Shown here one piece after another: positions 1 through 11,672 of a DNA stretch of 64,000 nt. Each line of letters starts with the position of its first letter. The stretch's first letter is position 1. The notes under the pieces are model-generated. The model had not been told where the DNA came from and ran no database searches. It worked only from the letters and a program-made list of their open reading frames with translations. The stretch comes from Siphonodentalium dalli. Taxonomy: Eukaryota; Mollusca; Scaphopoda; Gadilida; Siphonodentaliidae. Position numbers and translations under genes: made by a program. Where the stretch lies: contig CP136066.1 of assembly GCA_032622095.1 (NCBI GenBank), positions 171,987,164 to 172,051,163 on the forward strand, read 5' to 3'.

Positions 1-175
1 CATGCCTATGAGCGAGGTCAAGTTGACACGTTAAATACCAAATCCGAGTCGGATCAGTCGAGCAGTGTTAGAGTCTATAACACATACACATATGCATTCA
101 TGCATACACACACACATACAGACAGGTGTTCCAAAATGTATAATCGATAGCTACAACAATTCTATGGTAGATAGT

Positions 176-740
176 TCACGGCCGACCTGATGCATGCATC
201 TTAGTTTTCTTCTTGTATATGTTGGCAGAATTCGAACTGTTTCCATCAACCGCAGTGCTGTTCAGAATGGGTGAACCTGTATCGGAGTAAGAGTAGTGGC
301 TAGACGATTGGGATAATTCTCTCTGTTTCTTGGGGTCTATACCCTGTATCAGACTGTCGTCTGCTACTGGTGGTCGCTTCCTGGAATCAATAAGGTCAAC
401 CACTTGTTGCATTCTGACATCCGGGGGAATATGCGGGTTCCATGTTTGGTGAATTGGAGCCTCTGGTTGACGATCGCGTCCCTGGTGTCTAGTAGGACTA
501 GGCACGGAGGGTGTAGTAGCTGTAGTAGTAGTTGTTGTTGTTGTTGTGGTTGTTGTTGTTGATGTGGTGCCGGTCGTTTTAGTCACTGGGATGTGTTCTG
601 AATTTGAAGACGACATTCCGGCAGTGAATGAGTTAATTCTCCGGTATTCGTTGTGAGTCCGATAGCGTCTAACGGATAATTTAACAGATCCCAATAGGGA
701 TAACGACGGTGTGCCGTAATCCGCGTGGTGTCCTTTTGCA
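176..740 (-). CDS. Probable 3'-terminal coding exon, Thr/Ser-rich tail, unidentified
   Basis: An open frame of about 188 codons on the minus strand ends at a stop at 176-178. The protein is hydrophilic: a basic start, a long Thr run (about 14 residues), then a Pro/Gln/Ser-rich tail with RKRPP and KKQREL and a KKKTK stretch near the C terminus. There is no hydrophobic segment. The frame has no ATG near its start, and a stop lies just upstream (near 757-759), so it looks like a spliced 3' exon. Acceptor AGs at 741-742 and 753-754 would each begin the exon with one base before the first full codon. That phase suits a phase-2 donor at 19923-19924 in the Stum-like gene 19 kb upstream. The polypyrimidine tract is weak and no AATAAA is seen down to the window edge. 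It could belong to another gene or be a chance frame; the complex composition outside the Thr run argues for real coding. Confidence 0.4.
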
Positions 741-752
741 CTGGATCGAGTA

Positions 753-2389
753 CTTTACTCGCGCTCAGTTATGTAGGTCGGGTCAAAGGTCAAATATTTT
801 TCTTGACGTTCCAATTGACTTTTGTTCAACAGAAATGAACAAAATCAACAAGTCAACACAAGTTATTGAATACACAATAGTTCATGATACATATCCTTTA
901 TGGCAATCACTCTCAAAGAGTTGTGCTAATATGATAGTTACAAAGTTATATACAGTTTATGAATTTGGCATCTGGTACTGTTTGTTGACACGAATTCGGA
1001 CAACGTGTAAACATTCAATTGAAATTCAGCTCCTAAAAGTAGGAATAGCCTAACGCCATCTGCGCATACCTTCGTAGGATATTCCTGCTTGAAATTACAT
1101 CACTGTCCTATTATCCAAACATTGGCACCAACCAAGTTCCCTTTCAAACCGACTTCAGCGAGAGATTAGGCACCCGCCATACCAATGGACATAACTATGA
1201 GCACAAAGGGGTATGGCGAGTTTCCCTTGTTATGAGATGTTTCCCAACTAACTTCGTCCTATCTTCAACTATATCGTTTTTATTCAAGTATGAAACAAGT
1301 CCAGGATTCTGTTCAAGCTCCACCAGTCGTTCGTCGCGTTTGATACAATTGGTCCCACGCCAACAAAGAGCTCAAGTATATGCATGACGTGTACTATAGA
1401 AGCTGCATTGTGGAGTCCAGATCACGTGGGTTTGGCAAGGATTTTTGCAAAGGTGTAGCATATTTGAGTCAGCACGTCAATGGCTGGCTTATTCCGCATT
1501 TTTGTACCGGAAGACAGCTCAAAATGTTCATGCTTCAATGTATGATGTAAATGAAATACCATGTTCTCGTTGTATTCGTGTGTCATTAGCCAGTGCTCCC
1601 ACGTGATATATAGTTTTGTACAGCTCCAAATATCGACCTTTGGATGTTAGTGGTGTATGCTGCTAGACTCTGTTTGGTATTTTATTGACCACGTCCTGTT
1701 GACGGCCACGTCATATATATTTCTTCAACTGCCGAAGAGATGCTCCATTGAGAGAGAACATGTCCACGAAGGAGCTGTTTGATGCTGTTCCATCTGTCAT
1801 TACATAGTCAATTTCAAACCCGATTCACCAAGCTGATCGACGGCGTCCCAAAAATTAACATACAGTTCATAGGCGGGGGCATTATCAGAACCATAGTAAA
1901 ACACTGGCCATCTGAAACCAGTGTGCCCATGGAATACAAACTGCAAACGTATGTCGCAAGTTGAACTTGGCTATCACCTTTTGGTCCGATTTTTCTGATA
2001 TCACTATTGTGTGACCCCATATCAACTTCCCCGACAAGCTTTCAATTGTCACATTCGCGGGTGAATTGTAAATCTGTTTGGGGGAGACATCTCATCTATC
2101 TTGATTCCCCAGTCGTTTCCCGAAGTCAGGCATTTGTTGTCTCAGACATTCTTTTTGCATCGAGAGCAAATTTCTCGAGCTTAGAATTGTTTTACTGGAT
2201 TTTTATAATACCGCATTAGCCTGGATGATGGGAGAGTTAACATCCCTGAATGTTGTATGTCCCTGTATGCCGCATGGGAACGACAGTACATATATACCTA
2301 GGTAAACTGACATCACAGCCTGGTTCCAGGGTCTTGCGTAGGGATTGGCACGGCTATTTTTCAACTGGTCTTTGAATAACACTGACTGT
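753..2389. other. No recognisable gene
   Basis: About 1.6 kb of unique-looking AT-rich sequence. Short frames exist on both strands but none has family motifs, splice signals in phase or repeat matches elsewhere in the window. It may be intron of the minus-strand gene. Confidence 0.4.
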
Positions 2390-2584
2390 TTATCTGGAAA
2401 ACCTAAATTTAGGACATTTTTGGACTATATCTAGCATTTCGGTGTGATCTGTGTCGAGTAATTGTACCGTTTCGATTTCACCAGAAACACCAGAAGTGTC
2501 ATTTGGTGCGTTGTTTGTCATTGTAGTCGGTGGATTGTCATCGTTAGATTGTTCCAGATGTTTTCTTTTTCGATTATCGCGCAT
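2390..2584 (-). CDS. Short unidentified polar ORF
   Basis: A 64-codon ATG-initiated frame, very polar (Asn, Asp, Thr and Glu rich), with a basic start reading RKRKHLEQ. The composition resembles the N-terminal part of LINE ORF1 or other low-complexity proteins, and a LINE ORF1 remnant lies 0.6 kb upstream on the same strand, so it may be a further piece of a decayed retroposon. The family is not recognised. Confidence 0.2.
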   Translation of the reverse strand: MRDNRKRKHLEQSNDDNPPTTMTNNAPNDTSGVSGEIETVQLLDTDHTEMLDIVQKCPKFRFSR

Positions 2585-3034
2585 GTGAAAAACCTGACGG
2601 CACGATTGAGATGCACTATCAGTTTTCAGGGCTTTTATCGCCAGGCAATTTCTTGATCTACTTCAGTTATTTACATTTTCTTTTTCGTCATGTTCAATCC
2701 AATTTTCTTCAATGTGGCATTCCTTTCTCACGACATTGTCCGGACACCACTCATCCTTATTTTTCCATCCACCCCGACATCAACATACTTACATACTTCG
2801 ATTCAAGGCTTAGAGACATCCAGTGGGATAGATTTCCCCCCTGGAATTTTAGAACTACAAGGGGCTGGAAATTCAATGACATGATTTGTTTATCGCCATT
2901 AACAGTCCATAACGTTTGATATGCCAAAACGCCAGTACTTAACTTAGTAACTGAGAAATTGAGTGGAGTTTTAAAATTATGCGCTGGATGCGGGACCCTT
3001 TTTAGCTCAACTTAACAAAGTCAAGCTTGAGCTA

Positions 3035-3160
3035 TTGCCATGGGTTGACGACCGTCAACAATTTCATTTGGCTCACCCCAGAGACCGCATCCCTCATCCG
3101 ATCGTCACCAAACTTCATATGGGTCTTCGAGATGACCTCTAGGTGGGAACCATATAATCG
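3035..3160. repeat. Fragment of dispersed repeat shared with 8640-8720
   Basis: The stretch with GACCGCATCCCTCATCCGAT, followed by CACCAAACTTCAT, recurs with changes near 8666-8710. It is probably a fragment of the same dispersed family as the 163-bp repeat at 18.4 kb, which has the related wording AACCAAATTTGGTATG. Confidence 0.4.
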
Positions 3161-3180
3161 CTGTTCTGGTTAAAACGTTT

Positions 3181-3757
3181 GCCAAGACAATGTTACATTC
3201 TTTATTTTTTTCTTGGATTTCTAAATCGCCGTCGCTAGGAACCATGTTTTGTAGTTTGTCATTAACAGAAGTTTAATGCGTATTTTGTAGTTCTTGTATT
3301 TCCCATTTCTGTTGTTTGAAAGTTCTATTCTGTTTGTTTAAGAATTCTACATGTTTTCTCAGTTTTTCGTTGGAATGCTTCTAGTTGTGTATATGTTTCA
3401 CCTTATTTTTGTATTTGTAAATGTTCGTCAAATTTAGATACCCGAGTTTACATACCTTTTTGTTCATTGTTTGCAATTTACGTTCCATTTCCGTCTTATA
3501 TATCTCAATCTCAGAACTGTATCTTTTCTCAAAAGTTTCGAATAGTCGATCTAAACTTTTATTTATACGTGTTTCAAACCGATCCATATTTTAACTAGTT
3601 CTAATATCTTGTTTATATCTTTCACCCAGTGTCCGATCTCTCGAGTATTTATATCGACTGGCATTGATAACTGTTGCTTTTCTTCGACATTCTTGTTTAC
3701 ATCTTTCGTTCGTTCTATTTTGGATAGCGATGATGTGTCGTGGTTTTTATTTCCCAT
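3181..3757 (-). pseudogene. LINE ORF1-like coiled-coil remnant
   Basis: Two adjoining minus-strand frames (3563-3757 and 3381-3587) and a further stretch down to about 3181 read as one degenerate Lys/Glu/Asn-rich protein. The second part has heptad-like spacing typical of a coiled coil (MDRFETRINKSL, then EIYKTEMERKLQ). Past 3380 the frame still reads KHVEFLNKQNRTFKQQ before stops. Polar, coiled-coil-rich proteins of this kind are typical of ORF1 (nucleic-acid-binding trimer) of L1/Tx1-clade LINEs, and such LINEs occur at 51.9-56.1 kb here. At least one frameshift and one stop are present. The assignment to LINE ORF1 is inference, since no RRM or zinc knuckle is visible. Confidence 0.35.
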
Positions 3758-3759
3758 TT

Positions 3760-4892
3760 GGTTAGGCAGATCGGTCGTTTCGTGACAAATCAGTACAGAT
3801 AGAGTAATTACACTTGATTAAGAAAGTACATTAATATAGCACTAATCGTCAATGTTTTCACAAGTAAGCATGCAGCCCTCGAAATTAGGAAAAATGTCCC
3901 ACGGCAAATTTAATGCTGAGGCATGTTTCCCACGGTATTGCTTATTGCCGTGGCCAATTTTGAGGACTGAGCATGTATGACTTTGTATGTGTATCCAATA
4001 TGGTACATCTAATGTCGACTTCCGGATCAACCATCCATCAGTCTGTCTATCTGCATGCTATCGGACGCGACATCCCGAGTATTTTTTATATGATCGTGTT
4101 CATATTTTATATGTAGATTTATGATGCTGAAACTTAGTGCGCGGACACGGTCAATGACAGGCTAAAATCGTACTATTCCGTATATAACTGGCACATTTTC
4201 ATTTTGGGTTTGCATTTTGTCAAAAGTCACATTTTGCCCTGAACTTGCTCGTGTTACCAGTGCTGAGGCTAAAGTTATGCAATAGTTATCTTGTGTTACG
4301 TTATCAGTCGCGAACAGATAAGATATATTATATTAAGAAGGTAATATATAACTTCATAGAGCTACATGTCTTCATTGCTTATTATTAATTAGTTGTGCTA
4401 TGCTCGTCGCATGCCGAGAATAATCTGCGGACCATATGACAAATTGAATTGCATATATTTGGAAATTGTTGGATAAGATACGGTCATGCTTTCGAAGACC
4501 GTGACATGTGTCTTCATATGGTTAATGAGCTCAAGACGTTGTAAGCGGTAAGCGCTGCATTCTAACATAAAGTGTTTTCGTCTTCCATAGCGTCATCAGA
4601 GCAAAATATGCATAGTCTCTGTTCCAATGTAGTCGGTGGTTGTGTGTGGCGTCCCTTTTCAATAGCCAATTTATGATTACTTATTCGCAATCTAGTAAAA
4701 TTATCTTATTTTCTAACGATAACATGAAGTTACCATTAATTCAATTAGAGTTCCAAGAAACGGCACTAAGATAGATACGGTAATTCTCCACGTGAAACAA
4801 ACCTGCCGGTGCTGTTTCATCTCGCATTCCAACTCTTTACCTCACATCTTTTCAAAAAACAAATTGCAAATGTGCGACCATTCAAGAACTAA
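3760..4892. other. No recognisable gene
   Basis: AT-rich sequence without coding frames of note or repeats that I could match elsewhere in the window. Confidence 0.4.
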
Positions 4893-5428
4893 TTAAAGGC
4901 ACAGGCGGCGTTCGTTGCAGAAATATTCATATTTTTTCAAATCTCCATAACAGAATGAATATTAAAATATATATAGTAGTTTTGTTCACATGCCAAACAT
5001 ATATCAGCGCGTACATAGTATATTGTCGTCAAGACGTTCGATAGGGTATGTAATCGAGAGCCTGTTCGTGTTACAGAAGTTTGTTACAGAAGTTTTGCTT
5101 CTGTTCACATAACACAGCGCAATTCTATTGGTTAATCACACACAAATGATATAAACGCTCTTTATTATTCAATATGAGGAAAACAGTAACAAATAACGCT
5201 CTTTATGTTTACCATATCCATATCTAAACAAAAGCCAGGTTCTGTAACACTTTTTGCTTTTGTTTACATAACAAAGTAAGAACATTTGACAATAACATAC
5301 TGTTTATGCCATATTATTGATTGGTATAAGAACAAGATCTGTCTATATTTTACTATTATTTCTGTTTATGGCGGTTTTTGACGGAGGTGAATATTTTAAC
5401 AGCATACCCGCCGCCCGTATCATTAATA
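4893..5428 (+). mobile_element. TTAA-flanked MITE, AGGCAC family, copy K1
   Basis: Starts TTAA followed by AGGCACAGGCGGCG and ends in a GGCGGTTTTTGACGG block, then ACCCGCCGCCCGT. The interior has the block naming CATAAACGCTCTTTATT and GTTTACATAACA seen in the copies at 9.5, 30.1, 37.9 and 53.7 kb. It has no coding capacity, so it is non-autonomous. A TTAA target with such termini suits the Kolobok or piggyBac superfamilies. The right end is diverged. Confidence 0.6.
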
Positions 5429-6045
5429 TACAATAAAAGACGCCGAGAGCCTATGACCAAATGAATATATAGACTGTATAGCCAATCAATGATACAAAAT
5501 AAAAGAATTTCTCCCGACGTGTAGGAAACGTTTCGTCTCGCATTCCCTTTTTCAACAAGGGGATCGATAGGGCGTGGTAATTCAAACAAATGGCGATAAC
5601 TCAGATGAAAATTATTCAAACTTGATCCGTATTTTGCGCCAGTAAACCCACATACGAAATTTATTTCCATTCCGTTATAACTATCTAATGTTATCATCCG
5701 GAAACCAAAAGGGTACAGATGGACGGACGAACATACCAATAACATAATACGCCCCTTTAAAAAAAAATGGGCGTATAAAAAGGAAAACTGCTTCCTGAAG
5801 TATCATTATATGGCATAATCAAACGCACGTTATCAAAATCTAGACTAGAAGTTCAACTAACTACCAGTACATAACAAATAATTTGTTCATTTTGAATGTT
5901 TCTAATGTTGTATCTTATAAACTCAACTATTGGGCTCACATATATTTAATGTTTTACTAAATTTTATGTAATTTTATTTCGTCTTGTAGGTATTGTACAG
6001 TTCAATTTTGCAAGAACCTGTATCACTTCACCGATATAATAAACA

Positions 6046-6296
6046 TTAACCCTTCGATGACTGGGGCTTCCTGAAATTTAGCAAAACCCTGTGGTAATGC
6101 ATTCTCTAAAATATACGAATCTCCCATATGGAGTCTCGCCGCATATATAAGAATACATTGGTCTAACTATATTTACCTTGATCTTGTAGGCCAGTGCATT
6201 CTCTCATTTATGCGAGGCTCCATACCGGCATATATAATGCACTGGCACAGGATCTTAACGCTGCACCAGCGCAGCTCCCGTCATGAAAGTGTTACA
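6046..6296 (+). mobile_element. Degenerate TTAA MITE with Q-type termini and internal hairpins (P5)
   Basis: Begins TTAACCCTT and ends near GTCATGAAAGTGTTA. It holds diverged copies of the AATGCATTCTC hairpin arms found in the intact elements at 11.3, 21.3, 22.0 and 42.9 kb. The outer sequence differs from those elements: CTTCCTGAAATTT at the left, CAGCGCAGCTCCCGTC at the right. That makes it a second family carrying the same hairpin. Related ends occur at 16732, 26372 and 41084. Confidence 0.5.
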
Positions 6297-6299
6297 GCA

Positions 6300-8500
6300 C
6301 CTGAACACACATAATCTGTAATTCCAAAGTTAATAATTCAAAATTGTCCAATATATAGCCATCTATGATGAATTTCGTGAAAAAATGCCAGGAATATTTG
6401 CTAGCTGTGTGAACGCAGCCGTAGGGTCAATAAATATATGGTTGTCACACATTTGATGACATCTAATCTTGTCAGCTCCATTCCTCTGAGAATATTTCAT
6501 ATTGATCCACCAGAGTTGGGCTACATCTCCTAAATTGCCAATAAGATTTTCAATATGCCACATATTTCAATCTAGCAAATGATTATTCACTTTCTGTCAA
6601 CTGTAAGTGTTGATAAGGAATATAATGCATAGCAGCGCCGCCACAGTATATTCAGGACAATAGCACTGAAATTAAAATACTCACTCCAGAATAACCTGCG
6701 TTGATTAAGTGTATTTGGTGTACGCATAGTGAGTAGTTGAACGCGAAGCGCCCGGGTGGTCGAAAAGATCGAGTGACACCTCTCCAACCCAAACCCTGAC
6801 TCAAACACCAACTAAAATTTTTTATCCAGATGCCAAGCGGCATGGAACCTGCGCACCTACGATTTTGAGTTCAATCGGAGTCAATTTAGCGGAGTTATTG
6901 CCATTTTGCGACATATAATTGTACATCCTGGGATGCATCTTTGTCCGAACCTGTATTCTTAGAAATTTGTGAAATATTGTGCCATTTTGAGGTTATATTT
7001 CGACTTTAAAGATTTTTTTCTTCATATTTGGTTATTTGTATGCTGCTCAGTTATAGGACATTGCACAAGTATTTATTCCATATCATATATTTCTACAAAG
7101 CCTCCGCCCCGAACGAAGCCGCCATGTCGGGGGACTCTGTGGTCGAGCGGCCATTTATATTTTTTTATACTGACTATTAAATAATACTTTGAGACCTATT
7201 CTATAGTCATAGAATTTAAAAAAATCGGTTCCCGACTTTTGCCCAACATTGACCAATAAAGAGCGTTTATCTTTACTTCAATGCGCAAAATTGAAACAGC
7301 TGGCATGTTTTTTTTTCTCAAGAGTATATATCAGGCATGATTAATAGTGTACTCATCTATATACCGTGCCCCCGTCGCAATTACGTGGACAATTATAGTT
7401 TGAAAGTTAGGTTGGTAGGTACAGGTATATATGATTTATTATAGGCCATTACAATGGAACATGAAAACATGTATAGGCACTGTTTACATGGGCCATGTCA
7501 GTTTAAGCCAGCAAGTCATGTTAACTATAACATTCAACACAAGATGCTGCTAATTTGTTCAGCACACACGCACAAGGCGACATAATGATACGGAGACATG
7601 ATTGGCCAGAGTTTATACAACCAGCATTTATTAATTGTGAAGTCAAGTTGCATCATTTAATCAGAAACATAGTGGAGCATAACATCAGATCCTGTTAAAC
7701 ATGGACTTTGCATTTGGAATGTCATTTCCGGTTTTGACCAGTAGATCAGCTGATCATTTGACTCATTCTGGTGCCTCTTATCGTGACACGCATGGAAGAA
7801 GTTCCACGTTGCATGATTGAACACAGCGCCAGAACATTAAAAACGTTCGTTGTTGTCTGTATTGAGTATCTGGTCCATCACTGAATATATGACATGTATC
7901 CACATCTGGTGACGCTGTCTTCACATATTTAAAAAAAACAGGTTCCATATTTCTGCCGAAAAATGATTTTGGTGTTTTACCTGACAAGTAAAGTAGTCCT
8001 CTGTAATGTTGCTTATTGGTGAGATCCTCCGAAATGGGCTGCTTGAAATTCTGTTGCATTTTTTCTGATGTAATTCTCTGTGCAATCGATACACATAATG
8101 CATCATTCTGCTTCAGCCAAGCTTTGATTCATGAGAATTGGTATCTGATGTTAAAATGTGTCTCTGAAGACGTATTATTGCAGACCCGAATGACTCGCAC
8201 AACTCTTCAATCGTGAATTGTTGGATCTCCTTAATGGCGTGTTCGTATTATATCCCTTATCATCAGTTTGTATTACCCATTGATTAATGGATATCAGAAA
8301 TGACATTCAGCTTCTGTTATTCCTTGGCCATAAATTGCAGGTCTTCGTGTTTGTTTTTGTTGTATACATTGGGCGCTTGTCTCGGTCATTCATGGTTGGA
8401 GGGAGATCCCCAAAATAGCCGCAGACTCTTAAAGAATGAATAATACATTGACATAGAGTGGTCCTCACTCAGAAACTCGGTAACTAAAAAACTACATTTT
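6300..8500. other. No gene; one repeat end at 7115-7165
   Basis: Short frames only. At 7122-7160 the motif GTCGGGGGACTCTGTGGTCG followed by GCGGCC matches the right end of the dispersed repeat at 18.9 kb (GGGGGACACCGTGGCCGGAC). The rest is unassigned. Confidence 0.4.
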
Positions 8501-8715
8501 CAGGGGACACACGGTCCGCGACCTTTTATTTGAGAATTCTTTTTGAAAATTTGCAGGCATTGTTTAGGATCACCTCTAGATTTGTGCTTCATCGAATTTG
8601 AAAAATTTTCGACTAAAAACATGACCGCCGCGCGGTAGCCATCATGGATTTTACTCTTTACTCTTTGGCACACCCTACAGACCACATCCCTTATCCAATC
8701 ATCACCAAACTTCAT
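8500..8715. repeat. Copy of the GGGGACAC dispersed repeat
   Basis: AGGGGACACACGGTCCGCGA then CCTTTTATTT matches the right end of the 18.4-18.94 kb repeat. CAAACTTCATT near 8709 matches 3110. The 71-codon minus-strand frame across this repeat is not supported as a gene. Confidence 0.45.
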
Positions 8716-9345
8716 TACAAGGAAAATAGGTATCGATTGTTCCCCGATTTTAAAGACACGGATTGCCTTCGTTGTAGGTTATAATTTAGAAATAAAAGTT
8801 ATCAAATTATGACAATTTCCTCAATAATATGCGAATAGTTTGGATGCGATATAATCTACAAACACACTTCGTGTGCGAATTAATCGGTTCGCTTATGTTA
8901 TGTTTTCGTGAGAATCACGTTGTTTGGTTTATCATCAGAGTCACGAATTTACCCGTAGATTTCCTATTGTCGCGAAACTTCCACATAAACAACAACCTTG
9001 TGTTCGCACAATATAAATGGCTTAAACCTTCGCCAATCTGGTGCGAGGCGCAAATTTCGCTATATACGATTTCTCCTTCACAGGATCTATCATAACCCCG
9101 TAGTGACAAAATGGTGTAATAAACATGAATAAACAAGAAATAAATGTTATAATGACAAACAAGAACATGGGATCTGAAAGAGACACACATTACTTTTTCC
9201 ATCACATTGATATGTAACTGAATATAGTTGGGCGTATGCCATTTCACCAATTAGCCATCGTATGCAAGTTTTGAAGGTGTCTACCTTACGAGGACAATAT
9301 ATCCTATCCGTAATCGTTATAGTAAGTTTGCGTAAGGTCTCTATT

Positions 9346-9487
9346 AACATACTGTTTACTCGTTCTTTATGATTGGTATAAGAACAGTGTATGTCAATAT
9401 TTTAATGTTCTTTCTGTTTATGGCGAAATTAACGGATGTGACTATTTTAACAGAAATACCCACGGCGAAGACCGCCCATTTATTTAA
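9346..9487 (+). mobile_element. Right-end fragment of an AGGCAC-family MITE
   Basis: Carries the family's right subterminal block (AACATACTGTTTA, TTCTTTCTGTTTATGGCG) and ends in GACCGCCCATTTATTTAA. It abuts copy K2, with which it shares a TTAA. Confidence 0.55.
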
Positions 9488-9985
9488 AGGCACGTGAGGC
9501 CTTAGTTGTCGAAAATATTCATATTTGTTCCAATCACCGTAAACAGAAAAACATTAAAACGCATACAGTTTCGTTCATATATACCATGACCATCGCGTAA
9601 ACAGCATGTTATCATAAAGATTTACTATATTTTACCTAAGCAAGAGCCTGATTGTGTTACAGAAGACAGCACAATGCTGCTGGCTAATCACACACAAATG
9701 GCATAAACGCTCTTTATTCGTTCCATATCAGGAATTAACCCACACAGAACGCTCTTTATGTTTACCATCATAATATAAACAAACACCAGAAAAGTAACTA
9801 TTTATGCTTTTGTTTACATAACAATGGTAAAAAATATGACAATAACATACTGTTTATGCGATATTTCTTATTTGTATACGGACAAAGTCTGTCTACATTT
9901 TGTTGTTCTTTCTGTTTGTGACGGTTTTTGACGGGTGAAAATATTTCCACAGGATACCCACCGCGAAGACCGCCCATTTATTTAA
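9484..9985 (+). mobile_element. TTAA-flanked MITE, AGGCAC family, copy K2
   Basis: TTAA, then AGGCACGTGAGGCCTTAG, an interior with CATAAACGCTCTTTATT and GTTTACATAACA, then the right block GACGGTTTTTGACGGGTG and a terminal TTAA. About 500 bp with no ORF. Its right end is nearly identical to the fragment immediately to its left, giving a tandem pair. Confidence 0.65.
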
Positions 9986-10690
9986 CATTAATAACACTTC
10001 AACCGTTTAACAGATGTTCAATTGGCTATCATTTCGTTGGCATACATGTTCGTGGTTTGTCATTGAAAGGCTTTGTCATCGGTACTTGAATTCGTGATTC
10101 AGATATCATTTTTATGCATATTAACAGGTCCTACAATAGCAGCTACATGACAAATTTGTATACTATTGAGAAATTAGACCACACGGTATTCCTGTTCTGA
10201 AAGCACACCACACAACCATTACCATAATAGCAATCATCTTCATTTCAAACTTGGCCAAGCAGGTATTAAGTGTCGTATGTAATCTGCATGTGGTTACAAG
10301 CAAACCAATTTCATTTTAAAGAAACCAATGCATTGAGCATTGTCATATATTTACATACTAAGTGTTGTCATCACTAAATCCAGCATTCTGATTGGTCGGC
10401 GCCCACGTGGCTAGTTGCAGTTATTTCTCGGTGAATGCGCAACGCCTTATAACACCAAGCTCATAACACCATAATACATCATTGGGTTTGGAAAGACGAA
10501 CGCGTAATGTTTTGGGCGCATTTGGACTCGCGCAGGATTGATTTAATACATCATCGGGTTTCAATATGAAGAGAAATTGTTCCTATTAACTTTTGCCAAG
10601 GGTGCTATTGGGTATTTTGGGCTGTTTTGTCACGATACACTTTTCGATTTAAATACATTTACAAAAGTGGCTTTTTCGCTAAATGTATAT
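9986..10690. other. No gene recognised
   Basis: AT-rich sequence; the CACGTG-containing stretch near 10395-10440 and the segment up to the palindrome at 10691 may be the outer part of a larger foldback element, but no matching second end was found. Confidence 0.3.
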
Positions 10691-10856
10691 AAATATAAGG
10701 ATTAACTGTCATGTGGACTATTTTTATGGAGATGTAACCGTGAGGTAAGTGGTCATAACTTGTATGTAAAACCCTTCGGGTTTTACACAAGTTATGTCCA
10801 CTTACCTCACGGTTACATCTCCATAAAAACAGTCCACATGACAGTTAATCCTTATA
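10691..10856. repeat. Long, nearly perfect palindrome (foldback)
   Basis: The left arm (ATATAAGGATTAACTGTCAT and on through TGTAACCGTGAGGTAAGTGG) is repeated inverted after a loop centred on AACCCTTCGGGTT. Arms are about 75 bp with very few mismatches. No target duplication was identified. Confidence 0.8.
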
Positions 10857-11141
10857 TAATATATCATATCCGAGATCAGATGATGTAGCATATCTATTTT
10901 GTATTCGGTGAATGCATGTTATTGCATTGAAATAGATTAGAATGAACGTTTCATCTCGTCTTCTGTGTAATTCTTCATACATTTTACGACATGTCGAAAA
11001 CAGACGTAATGCCCTATTTTCATTTCCATCCCCTATATTATATGGGTTTTTTTTTTGCTCATTCAAGAGTCGATTATTTCGTTGGCTGTTGATTTCTTGG
11101 TTGAGAAAAACCACGAAATCAAACGAATAACAGACCCCCAC
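10845..11141 (-). CDS. Unidentified 98-codon ORF
   Basis: A minus-strand open frame next to the palindrome. The protein is basic and contains RKMYEELHRRRDE. No domain is recognised, no splice or promoter context is evident, and it ends inside the palindrome arm. It could be a transposon relic or chance. Confidence 0.15.
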   Translation of the reverse strand: MGVCYSFDFVVFLNQEINSQRNNRLLNEQKKNPYNIGDGNENRALRLFSTCRKMYEELHRRRDETFILIYFNAITCIHRIQNRYATSSDLGYDILYKD

Positions 11142-11281
11142 GAATTAAAAGGATATCACAGATATCCCTTCCACTGGTATAAGTACAATAACTCCTGCGA
11201 CTGCAATTATCTAGCTCATCCACTACACGAGTTCCATATAGCAGCTATCCACACGTATGTAGTGACTGTTTGGAGATTACA

Positions 11282-11672
11282 TTAACCCTTTACCCAACAG
11301 AAGGGCCCTGTGCCAATGCATTATCTTATATATGCGAGTCGACCATAGGTCGCCTCGCATATATAAGAGAATGCATTGGCTTAACACATTAAATTTTTTT
11401 AAATTGTTAAAGAATGTAAGAAAAAATGGTAAAAAGTGTTAAAAAAAAGTTTTTTTTTAGGCCAATGCATTCTCTTATATATGCGAGGCGACCTATGGTC
11501 GACTCGCATATATAAGAGAATGCATTTGCACAGGGCATAACTGTAACTATCACAATGTGGTCAAGGAGGCGATTCCAATGATATCCATATTTGTATGGTT
11601 CTATTGAGACAGACCGAAGATATTTTAGGCTGTTGAAGCTTTATTTGGCCGGTTTGTTGGGTAAAGGGTTAA
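11282..11672 (-). mobile_element. piggyBac-type MITE with two hairpins (P1)
   Basis: Flanked by TTAA on both sides, with terminal CCCTTTACCCAACA and its inverse TGTTGGGTAAAGGG. Two 69-bp palindromes lie inside (11312-11380 and 11461-11529), each formed by GCCAATGCATTCTCTTATAT arms and a GCGAG..CTCGC core. The second is the inverted copy of the first. They are separated by an AT-rich spacer. The TTAA target and CCC-starting TIRs are piggyBac hallmarks. There is no transposase ORF. Copies P2-P4 run in the opposite direction. Confidence 0.8.
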
